The position numbers were made by a program, and so were the translations under genes. The notes beneath the pieces were generated by a model that saw only the letters and a program-made list of their open reading frames with translations, was not told the origin of the DNA and made no database searches. Source: Tubiluchus corallicola (Eukaryota; Priapulida; Priapulimorpha; Priapulimorphida; Tubiluchidae). Taken from it: a stretch of DNA of 64,000 nucleotides. Location: positions 310,001 through 374,000 of the forward strand of contig JAQGDQ010000208.1 of assembly GCA_030141605.1 (NCBI GenBank), given 5' to 3'. Numbering within the stretch: position 1 is the stretch's first letter; every line of letters starts with the position of its first letter. Positions 23,015 to 36,000 of this stretch are shown piece after piece.

Positions 23015-26000
23015 CTCAAAATTAAGATCACGAATAAGTAATAAACGGGTAAACACAAACAGTAACACAAAGAAAAACTCAAATTTCAAAGTTAGTAATG
23101 GATGTTACCGTTCGCATGGTTCGCTAATAAAAGTTCGCATGGGACAAAAACAATGAATTATTTCGAAGTGACATCTTCGCAAACATCTTTATAACAATAT
23201 AAAACTGAATTTTTGAAAAAAATGTTAAACCTAAATTTTTACAACACAGCAAATCCACAAATGCGAAAACGAAAGTAGTGTTGTATTGGTAACTTAACCA
23301 ATTTAAAAATTTGATGTCAGTCAGACATTTACTATAGTTTAAAGCACTGCAAGTTATTTGAACATAGTTAACAGTTGGCTTAACGCACAGCAGCAAAGCA
23401 AAAGCATAAAAAATCTATATTAAATTTTACTGGTTTATAAACTGCCAAACGGTGATTTTTTTCAGCCCAAAATCAGTAGTTTGAAAAAAAAACTAAAAAA
23501 TTCTTTAAACACTCCTTAGGCTTTCCAAATTTTTTTACCAAATTAAAAGAAACAGAGATTAGTCAGAATAGTGTTTTGCCCAAGTGCCCAAGTTGAAAAC
23601 ATCATTATTTTTTGCTAGTCTGATGAACCTGGTTTCCCAGGGACATATGTAATCATGAGTGTCCCTGTTTTTGCTGCACTCCCACAAAGCACCTTATAGA
23701 TACTATTAAGTGAAAGCTGCCTGTTATTAATGGAACCTTGGTTAACATATATTTACCTTTGTCTTATGGCTATCGAATGCATTAATGATGAATCATTAAA
23801 GGCACAGATAACCCCCAAGTGAATGAACTTGAAAGTTTTTCTACAATTTTCAATGAATGCCCATAAGTTGATGAGTCATGTACAATTTATGGATTTAACT
23901 TTAATCATAAATAACGCATGCAGAAAGACGCAATCAATGATTGATAATATTTCCAACTTTGTGTTAATTATACATTTTCTTAATGCGTATACGGGCCGTA
24001 TACAACATGAACAAGTGGCCATACATTAAACTGCATTTAAAACATTCCTACACGATACAACGCATTTTTTGAATTTGTAGATTCATATACATTGCTAGTG
24101 CATATAACTTAATGAATATGCCGGCACACGTATAAATTACGTAGATGTGTTAAAACAGATCGCTGAAACACGAACTGTGAACCGAACTGAATTATCTTAA
24201 ATATTTATTTACGTACTTCAGGGAATCAGAAATAAAGAACTACAATAAAGCTTATTTTTATTTTAACAGAAGATTTTACTAAAGAATCATTGAAGATCAA
24301 GCGCCAATATTTTGTAAATTTGATAGATCGTAGCTATACATACGCATATGTACAAGTATAAAACAAAGACACAATTCTTTCAGACAACAGAAACACCAAC
24401 TATAAAGTCTGGTTCACATTTTTGATACATAATTTACCAAACAATTTACAATAATTTACCAAGTGGCGTGTTTATATATCAAACAATACAAAAATATTCC
24501 GGTAAAACATGGATTGCTGCAGAAAAGCTATGTTTAGGGACAGACTGTAGCACGTTTATCTATGGAGAATAAAAGTTATGTTCATGTTAATTTTCATTTT
24601 AATTATTTACGATTTTGGTATTATTGTTATACTGACCCTAGACGATAGTCTCATGAGAAACTCTTTAGCGAGCTGTGGAAAAACCCGAAACAAGCGTAAT
24701 TCTCCCGCTGAAAAACTTGCTCTTTAAACTCAGCAAAAACAAACAGCAGCCCGTAAAACATGTGTAATGGAGTTGTAACAAATAGTAATTCGCGTGGGAG
24801 ACTTGTTTACCCATAGTAAACACTGTGCCGATAGAGTTTCCAACTAGCTTATTGGTGGTTATATTAAAATAAAGGAGTGCATTTGTGTGTACTTATAGGT
24901 TATCAAGTCTATACTGATAGACACTACAGATATGTCATATCATACGGTTATTATATAAGCTTAGTGAAAAATCATCAGAATAAATGAAGAAATGTTAAAC
25001 GTTTCCCAAGTTTCTGCCATCTTCGTTTTTTAAACCCGCTTTACGGATATTATTACAAACTTTGCAAGTAAAAATTGTAGAATTTAATCATAATGTAAAA
25101 CAGGATAATCAACAAATTTTCGAAGTAAAATAAACTTCATGTGCTAATGGTAAGCGCATGAAGAGACTGAAAAAGTACATTATTAATGTTAGTATTACTA
25201 ACACTTCTAACTGTTTTTTACGTCGTAATTTTATTTTTAAGACGTCATGATTTGAAATAAAATCCAGTCTTAATTTTGCATGTATTGAGTGAGAATAAAG
25301 AATATATTTTGCGTTCGCTGGGCTGATTTATTTACGGATTTTTTCCTTATAAAATGTGCGTTTATATATTTGAAAAAAAACGAATTACTGTAATATGCTA
25401 TTTTTTCTTAACTGCGTCCCTAGAAAAATATATACAAGTATACAACATGTAGGCCTACCCCGGGCACAGACGGTGAAAAACCATGCATCATTCCTTTGTC
25501 AACATGAGCAAATGCATTTTTGAGAACTGACTATACTCAAAAGAAACACTGCTTGAATGTAAAGTTGCAAATCTTCTGTAATTACATCTCTTATGTTTTG
25601 GCAAATTTATTTCCAGTAACGTAAGTCACTATTAACAGTATTTACTTGTTAATATAAAATGTTTAGAGTTTTAAAGGAGGTGATTGCTTTTTAAGGAGCA
25701 ATAGAATTTAAATCCTTTATGACTAAAGTTGTTTTGCAAGGTAATCTTTTTGCACTTCTTTGACAATATTGTCAAATTTCTATTATTGCTGTGAGATATA
25801 AAGATGACACGAACTTGTAAAGCATCAAAAGATGACTTCTCAAATAATTTTGGGTGATACTGTTTCCCACCCGGTTAAGACTAAATCTTGTTTAATTATA
25901 CATCTAAATCGTTGCATTACGCTTAATATGATAACATTGTAACAAAAATGGCAGCCTCATAAACAACAGTGCAATTCGTAAGAAAGGCAAACAAAAATAA

Positions 26001-29000
26001 ACCCATCTAAAGCGTTGTACTTATATAAGAAAAGCCATAATATTAGTTAATCAGAGCACGATTTGCATGCGTTAAAATTAAGATATGAATTGATTTTTAA
26101 GTGCGTACAATAAACACGAGAAAAATAAGATTTAATGAATAAAAAGTTAAGCCTACTTTTAAACTGACAACGAACTGACAGAAAAATAAACCATTAATAA
26201 AATAATAATAACGGGCATATATGTTATATAAAGAATATGGATGAAAGGCTTGTGGACAGTTTATCAAAATGTCATAGATGAAGAAAATTGTACCAGTGAA
26301 AATACTGTAGACCGGAAACATTGCTGTACCGGAATTGTGTTTATACCTGGCTAATATGAAACAAATATCAACACAATTGCAAAAGGAAACAGGCATTTTT
26401 CATCACTTCTATGCATGAGTGTGTATCAAATAAAAGCAAGCGACACACTGATGTATATAAAATAAAATCCACAAAATACGAGCGGAAGTACAGCAGTACT
26501 GTACAGGAAATGCAGAAGAGGAAAAGATTACAACACTTACTTATGAAAGCGGGTTGGCTCATGAAATCACACCCAAGTCTGTATCCATACGAGCGCGCAC
26601 TGCACAGTGTTTCTTCTTGAATTGCCACCATGATAATCAGAAGCAACTGAGATCATACCTGCGTCTTATTCAATATGCTTGCTTCTGACACCTGTTCTAG
26701 GGACGGGGGTGTTTTACTCATCGCTCGGGTTCAATTAATTTGAGAAAGCTAGCCTGCGCTTTTTCTCTCTTGTCATGTGATCAAATCCCATTGTTTGTTG
26801 GATAGCTGGGAAAAGATTAGCGTGGGACAGTGTGCTACAGCTAGCTGAAGTCCCCTCAACATTCCCACACAGAACCACAGCTATAACAGGTGCATCTTAT
26901 TGTTTGGTTATAATGGGCCCAGGTTATAATCAATGCCCACGGCAAAACAACACGGACTGTTATGAATCCCGTTACTGCATTAACCTATGCGCCAATCAGC
27001 GCTCGAGGAGCGCGTCCCGTCATCCAATAAACGGGACACTAACAAAATGCAAGTAATTGTAACAATATTGGAGCATCTTATTGTTATGCTGGGGACGCTT
27101 GTCATTACCATAGGAGCGGATTTATCAGAGAGTCCAGGCAGTTCATGGGAAAGTAAAAAGCACGCCGATTTAGGGCGTCTAACGGTGATTATTTGCAGAA
27201 TATTGTAACTGTCCAAAGCCAGTTAATAACGGCATAAATCTAAATGCAGCTACAGCTTTGGAATGATTAAAATATTATTAAACTTAAGGCAACAAGAATA
27301 AAATTAATGACAAGAATGCAGAAGAGGGCGCTTTTATTGTTCACCATGGTACGAATGGTATGATTTTATTCATAAAATTTATTTATACGCAAGTAACTTA
27401 GATATAGTACACTTATTGGACATATTTTCGTATGGATTTAATAAACAATAATATAATCACGCGGTATACAGTTTTTTGATGCGATAGGAGATATATATAC
27501 CGTGAGAAAGTGCTTTGCGAATGAATGAAAATATAATGAACTGGGTACTGCTAAGCTTGAAGTAATTAAATTGAAGGCCCACGTTGTGAGACCCTTCATA
27601 AAACACACAAGACTGAAATGAATGAATTAATACAATAATGAATTAATGATTAAATGAAATATTCTAATCGCAAGATACCACTATTTATTTTCTAAATAAA
27701 TTTCTGATTTAAACTGAAATTGTATAGAACGTAAAAATATATTTAGATCAAATTTAAATTAAAAATAGTTTTACTGTTTCTCTGTTTTATCCAGTAAATA
27801 AAGTTCAAGAAATTAATTTGTAAGGTCCACTGCAGGACAAAAATGCCCCTATAGAGAAATTTACTGTAATAAGGTGTGTCTACTATTCTTCATCTTAAGA
27901 TAGTGTATATATGTCGTTTACATTTTCAACTTGTAAAATGTCACTGCAAGTAGTTCCCAGGTGCTCGCACATTAGCATACACTAATAAAAATTAAACAGT
28001 AATCATCTAATAAATACTTGACCACTCAACTATGCTACAATCACCATTTCTGAAAATTGCCAATTTTCAGTGACTTCATGTTTGAAAAGGAAGAGGACGA
28101 TTTGTTTAAATGTGCGCGAATAAAATCGCTAATCAATCAATATAAAATCAGAATAAACTTCTATTGTTCCCTGGCTATTATACAATATTATCTAACAGCA
28201 CTTTTACAGCCTGGTCGTGAGTTAATTCCCTGGCTTGAAACTTTCTCACACTCGGTTATAGCGTCACTATTGCTACTGGGTAGATAGCTACCCTATTTGC
28301 GCTGATAACGGTATAATGATGAGGCGGAGAGACAACCCCTTGTTTCCGGCCCCGAGGACTTGATCATTAAAACGACACTGAAAACAGGCTGTCGATAAAG
28401 TTTCGACTGACTTTAGCTCTTATAAAAGCGCTAGACTCAGCATCACGTTTGGCTCAGCATTACTCTCTGACTCTTTGTGTACTGCATGGTTCAGATTCAT
28501 AATTATAACTTACTTACAGGGGTTTATATATTCAAAATTATAATATAACTAGTCACACTAAATTAAGCAGAGTAAGTTAAAAACAGATACATAAGATGGA
28601 GATGTACGCGACATTTTTAATAAAAAATAAGTTACTACAATGCCAAAAATCGAATTTACATCTGAAAATTATTTGCACATGCACAATAAAAATTCTTTGT
28701 ACATTTTTGCTTATGCAGTACATGAAGGCATTAACTTTGCAGACACTTTTCTTTATTTATAGGCCAAATGCAAATAAATTTCCAAAAAACAACAACAACG
28801 ACAACAAAAACAAAAACTGCAATTGCAAACGTATTTCTATGAATAATAAAATAAAACGTTAAATTTTTTAAAATACGTCAAGAAGGAACAAAGTGTTGAA
28901 AGCCTTTTAGTGTGCTAACGCAATTATGCGGCGATATTAGCAATATGTTAATTAATGATATCTTTAATTTACTATATTTAATATTGCTGCTATTCTTTCC

Positions 29001-30008
29001 AAAGATTACTTCTGATAAATTTACTCTACATTTTATACTTCCTACAAATGCAACATAGTAAGTGGCTCATTGTTTAATCTCATATAAGTTAACCCACCAC
29101 AAAAATTCAAATTATGAAAAAAAACCACCACTTCCATCTTCCATAAACTGTGATTTTTCTATATTCACCATTACAAAGAAACTTTTTTTGTGTTTCTTAT
29201 TTTAGTGACTCTATATGTTTTATAATGTTTTTGTGTCATGTTTTCTGAAGGCTAAAAATAATTTTGTTAACCAGCATAACAATTGAAACTGTTCAGAACA
29301 CTAGAAGGCAGTTAGTAATTTTTTATCTTCGTAAAATAATAACCGAAAAGTACTGCAGATGTAATTTAGCTATGAACTAATGTTTTCACTGAAGTATATG
29401 CATGCAGGTAATTTAACTGGAATATTTACGCTGGGCTACACGAGACGCTATTTGGACAAACTAACAACTGTAATTATGTAACCACTTCACTACCATTAAA
29501 ATTAAAAACAGCTCGCATCGATTGCACGCACCGTGCTTAGCAATTTCAGCGTTTTATTCGAAAGCTTGTTTTTCCCATTTTCATATCAAACTTATAAAAA
29601 TATAAAAATCAAATAAAGAAACAAAACGTGACACAAAAGGATAACTGCAAAATGTTATTGTGCAAATATGATACGGAATTATTGAAGTCATCTTTACGTA
29701 ATACAATAATGTCGGCGGAGTGTTGTTTTTTATTATACATTGGTTATATTGTAAATAAACAGCAATAAGACTGGGCCACGGCCGAAAAAACTGTTCTTTT
29801 CACCTGAAAGACCGCCATAACAAATCAAATAAACTTTTTAGGATCCCTGTAGCAGTTATTTGCACACTGCACAACGGTAGCAGTAGATAATTATTTCCTT
29901 CAGATTAAAATATAATCTATAGGCTGTACATATATACACACACGCACGCACACACATATATGCACATACATATATACATACATGCACTATATATATATAC
30001 ATATATGG

Positions 30009-30071
<63 letters not shown>

Positions 30072-33000
30072 CGTGCGTGTGTGTGTGTGTGCAGCCTATA
30101 GATTATATTATACCTGAAGGTTACCAATGTGCATTGTGCAAAGAACTGCTATAGACATTCTAAAGTTTATTCAATTTGCGATAGCAATATTGATATATCG
30201 CAATATTTACCAATTTACAATATATAATAAAAACAACACTCCACAGCCATTATCGTATTATATGCATATTATACGTGCAAAAGCTACAATAGTAATAAAG
30301 AGAATGATGGGCCTGCTCTTATATTATGTTTGCAAGACATCTATTATTTTTCTAGAATATAAAGAAATCTTTAATACATCATTACAAACACAAACAAATC
30401 CAAGGCGCCACTGCAAGTTTGAAAATTTTCGGCTACAGTAATTTACTTAATTCCATGCACTGCGAAGATAAAAATCTCTACGCGACTAAGTGGAGGGGCT
30501 AAGATTTGTAAAATCAACAATTTCCGGCTGATGGACGAGGTCCACTCGAAGCACCGTCCACTGTCCAGCAAGTTTATTTGTAAAATCTTCACGCGTGCTC
30601 GCGGCCACGTTAGTACGATGAACTGAGCACAGGAAGAGCTACTCTATAAACCTGTGTTTAACTCCTACGCTTCTGCTAATCATGGTATACATCTGGGAAT
30701 CTCTTAACCATCATTAATGGTGTATTAACCAAATCGTAATTCTTTCGCCGCGGTGCCGTGAGGCTAAATTTGGACGCGCTGTGCGTGTATGCGTGCAATT
30801 TAAGCACACGTGCTGGAAACGTGCTGGTCAGGTTGTACTGATTACTTAAAATTTAGTAAAACAGGCGATAAGCCATTTGACGCTCTGGCTAATGCTACTA
30901 TAAACATCAACTTTTTTGCAACATACAGAAACTTAGAAAAATATTTTCTCTTAATTTGAAGACAACTATCAGTGATTTGTCTTAGCTTTCTGATACATTG
31001 ATGTCGGGTATACTTGAACTGTTGAATCCATTCGCAATCTTTGCTAATCAATGTTCAGAGTCTCATCAGTAATTGACTTATAACTTATAACTGTTAATTC
31101 AATTAGCAAATTTAACGAGTGAATTGACTAAATTAAGTGCACGTGTATAAGTTTAAGTAATGTTTTTCAGTTTAGGTTTTAATTTAAAAATTTAATTATC
31201 TTAACACAAATGTAACCATGATATATATGTGAAACCTCACAATTACGCTTGTATCATGATCAACACATAAGTCTAACGCAGGTTTGAACCCGGATTTCTG
31301 ATCCCAATTATACATCCCACATTGTGTGGTTGATATACACGGGTTAACACTTTACAGGTTGCTCGAGTGCGGTGCAGTCACAGTGCCCTATTAGTTGATG
31401 AATATGGTTAAGCTGTTTACACACAATCTTCCTGTTATTACAGATTGCGCGGCAGGGTTGGACACTTATAATTATACATATCAAAATCGCTTTAATTTCG
31501 CCAACTATTTACATTCTTCGCGTGTGAGGTTCACGTGGAAAGATTTTTAATATTTTGGTTTATTGGGTTGCGTCGCAAAGCTGCAACACAGTAACATTAA
31601 TAGAACTAAATCAATTAATAAGCGAAACGTCTTATATTTGGCTATCTACTAATTAGTAATTATGATAATTAATCAACTCAGACAAACAAAAAGAATTATA
31701 ATTTGTGTAGGACTGTAGTGTACGGCTTACACGCCACAAACGGTTTGTGCACAAATTATGGTTGTGTGCTTAACGTTCATGTACAGGGTGTCAGGAGATG
31801 AAGGCCCCTACATTTTAAAGTTAACACAAGTAGATATAAAAGCATTTTTAACATTTTAGTCATTATAATATTTCTTATTTAATTTGCTTTTTAATATTAT
31901 TTTCACTTTTTAATGTAAGAAATAAAAAATCAATCATTTTTAGAAAAATGATTAATGACGCCATTTCCATTGAGAAAGCAACACGAATCGTACCCCTATC
32001 TATTTGTGGCCCTTATATAGTTTTGCGAAAATCGACAGTTGTAGATGTGAAGATAAGTATTCTTTACTCAAAATTAAATGCTATTTCTCACGATTTTGTC
32101 GGTTTTTTATGTATTCTTTTCCGATTCTTCTGTATAGGGGAGGCAATCATTTATTAATACTCCTTATGTATAAAGTTCATGAACTTTGTTAGCACTTTTT
32201 ACTTAACGAAATAAGTGTACGATGTCCGTATCAGCTTACAATTGGCAATGATTATTTTTATGACAATCTTTTGGAAACAAATCAAAATGCATTAGTTGCC
32301 ATATTGCTAACTCTGTCGAAAAGAATTTAAAATTAAGGAAATTGATTTACTCATAAACCAATGCATGCAAAAAATTCATGAACAATAACATTATAAAACA
32401 CGTAATACGTGTACATACATGCAAAATTACGGCGTAAAATGGCCGAAAAATAAACCTGAAATGTATGTGCAATGAATACCAGCAGAGACTCTATATTACG
32501 AGGTCAAAAGCATGCATGTGACGATCAAAACAGTTAATGAATCAAGAAACGGAACTTCACTATAGTGATCATGCATGCAAAAAGAGTACTTGCATATTAT
32601 GAATGAATGATGGAACAACGCCACAAAAAACTACTCTTACTTTATTTTACAAAAAAATAACTGATGCTTATGCAGCAATACATATTATATGTAAGCCCGT
32701 CTTTATACTTACATAAAGAAATGAAAGGTCTATTATCGGTTATGACCCTTTAAACAATACCTTTTCTACAAACTTAACATTCTAAAAACAAAATTGACTG
32801 AATGTCTAAACAATCTAGGCGTTTAATTTTCCATTTTCCAGAAAAGAAACAAAAAAGTTACGCAAAAATGGATTTGATTTCAATTTAATAGAATGCAGTG
32901 GATAAAGCAACATCTAAAGTTGGGAAAATAAAATTTAGGACAACATAAATAACAATGGCTATAACTCACAAGACAAGGGCGTGATAGATATAGCCACAAT

Positions 33001-36000
33001 GAGAAAAAGTCGTACATCATACATGGTCACACGAATAGAATAAAACACTATAGAAAGAGAAACAAAAGAAACATGTAGACGCTAGACTCAAACATGTGAC
33101 AGGTTAAATATTTCAAGAAAAAGTAATAACAATTGTTACTGAAATGCACTTTATACGATTGTACAGAAAGCCCGAAACAAAATGCAGATCCTAACTACAT
33201 GAAATTATCTCCTCTGTGCATTCCAAAGCAGATTTAGAAAAGAAAGCTGCCGTCGAAAGCGTGCCAGCCACTTGCGCCCGATGCAAGACGGTCGTTAAAA
33301 ATCCAAATCTCTGAAACGCCATTATGCTCTGGACACGCGTCATGAATCAAGAGAGTTGTGATTATCTTCAATTTTATTCGGCTACCAGCATAAAGAAACT
33401 ACTGTCTTGGGGTAGAAAACAGCGTAATTTGGCTAAGCGTTCTGAACACTGACAGCAGTGAAATCACGGGTGCTGGAAGGGTAATCGCTACACTGAGTAT
33501 TAACAATACTTATTTCTGCTTTCAATGTAGAATTGCCCGCCTAATGGAGTGATTTGCTGCGAGTTTAAAATTATACAAATTAATAACTTTTGCTAAAATA
33601 TAATGGATAATGCTAGACAGATGGATGCCGATTACATTTTAAAGAAAAATTCCGGCAGGTGGCCGTACTTGTGTAATTATGATACTCTTGAAAGTGTATA
33701 TTTATCAATGAGGAATGACAGACCTATGAATTTTTTGCATAAAACACGGTTAACAATAATTTTTTAACTTTTCTGTCGTGAAATCTGCACATGTGCCTCT
33801 GATGTCACTTGCAGGATTTTTTTTTAAAAATCACTCGTTAGGCATGTCAGAAAATAGAAATCTGCTACGTATTGCATAAAACGAAAGTTAAAAAGCCTAT
33901 TTTTTATCAACGTAATAAGATTTTGCGCATTCTTGCTGATTTTCCTAAAAATAAATTCCAAGTCAAGCGTATTGCTGCTTTAATTATGACTATTATTCAT
34001 TAAAAAGAGCATACACAACAGGCCCCATATTGAAAGCTTCATCAACCTGTCTGCCATTGCCTCTTAAAAAGATGAATGACGTTTATAAAGCAGCAACCCC
34101 AGTAGCCCGGTTCTATGCGCCGCTGAATATGCATAGAAGTTTTTACATTGTAATAAAGATATGACCATAGACAAGATTTCGGCAAACAGATAATATTGTC
34201 TCCTATTATAAATGCGTGCCGACATTGCCATAGAAGGCATATACGACACACTATCATAATGTCTTTATTTAGTTTATGTGAAAGAAACATGAAAGAAGTA
34301 TTTTTTTAATTTACGCAGCTTGTTTAACACACATACGAATTACTACTCATCTTTACTCAGTAAAAAAGTTATAAGCATTAATGCATCCAAGTAACGTAAC
34401 AGATACGAAAATATATATTGATGTCATATGACCAATCACAAGGTTCTTAGGACGTTAATATATATAAAATAAATCACGATAGTTAGCCATTTAATTTTAA
34501 ATTTCAGAAAAATGTTATATTTGCATTTCATTGCCACTGATCTATAACTATTAACACATAACGAATAGTTTTTGATATTAACCCTATATAAAACTTGCCA
34601 TTTTTAATGACAAACGTTAATTAATTACGAAAAATTATTTATGTGTTAACATACAACAAACAGTTCAAATTTCACAACACTATAATTATCAGTGACGTGA
34701 ACTCGCGATTTCACAAACTTGATGACATTATTTGCGAGGTATATGTAATTTTCAACTACGAATGACCAAATTGGTATAATACTATTTAACGAGGGTTAAA
34801 CGTTTAAAATTATAATCAATGAAAAACGTTTATCGGTTATTAAATTTCATCAATGGTCGTCACGTGTCGCTGCTGTCGCGCTCTATCTGGGACATGTAAG
34901 CTTTAGTTGAACAACCTCTCATTAAAAGATATGCATGCAGAGATTTTGCTTGGGCAAAAACCTATAATATAATACCGGGCAAAAGGAGAGTGCCATCATA
35001 CAATGTAGCTAATTTCAGATATCAATGGTTTTGTATAAAACACAGGAAATAGTCCAAGCCAGTGCACAGAAAAATCACCCTCATCAGTGGTCAACCGAGT
35101 ATAGAGAGAAGAACAATAATAACCAGGCAGACATAATTTTGTCAAACACACGTGATAGTAGCGCATGGTTAGTGAAGTTGTTCATTGGGGTTTTTCTTCA
35201 TTTCTTTCCTGGTTCGTTGAGTTGCTGTAGAACATACAAAATGGAAATATCCGCATGAAATCACTGTAGTTTAAATGCCGTCATTGAGATGTTTAAACTG
35301 CTCACACGAATGCTAAATTGAAAAGATAATTTAGAGAATTGTGATTATCCAGAAATTTTAAATTCGCAACAATGTGTCTCGTTTTACTGAAGGGATCAGT
35401 GGTTTTAATGTATTTAAAAAATCGCGAAATAAAGTGGCACATGTATCTGCCAGTAGCACTAACAGTTGATAAAAAAACTCAGATTAGTAGGAAAACAACG
35501 TTTTGGTGATTTTTAATAATTCGTGTCAGTTGCCAAAAAACTGCCTTAACGTCAGAGACCCGTGGTCCTTCAATGCATCACACAAGTTTAAAACAATTAA
35601 CATCAAGCTATTTATGAAGAAAACTAATAATGTATCTCTTTATTTTCACTAAGCCCGCACGTATTTTCCTTGCCATTTTTTTGTTTATTTTTTTATAAAA
35701 TCAAAATTTTTTAATAACCTCGTTTTACTTTTTCAATAAACGACCAATCACTAAAGTGGCTTCATAATATGTTTAGCCTGAGAGTTAAATTTTCCAGATT
35801 CAAGTAATACTGCAAATATGAAACGTGAAATTACATTAATAAAATTTTAGGCAGCTTTTGAGCTGCAGGATGGGTTTACTGATTTTATTACTTAATGTGC
35901 CATGGCTCCCTATATGCAATACATCCAACAGGCAAAAGCGAAAAGTATCCTATCAAACTTCGCAGCTAGAATGTAAATAAATTATTTTCCTAATTTTTGT

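Larger units (their letters stand above)
19885..26540 (-). other. 3' part of the 34-kb ETS1 N-terminal intron
   Basis: AT-rich. Contains the candidate exon at 20,490-20,562, a promoter-like CpG-rich patch at about 20,900-21,060 and the SINE at about 22,880-23,014. The remaining sequence shows no supported gene on either strand. Confidence 0.6.

Noticed and set aside
29960-30154. Open frame with a long Cys-Val repeat
   Set aside because: Translation of the TG dinucleotide tract inside the palindrome.
31270-31330. B-box-like GGTTCAAACCT on the - strand
   Set aside because: No matching stem, A-box or tail; too degraded to call a SINE or tRNA.
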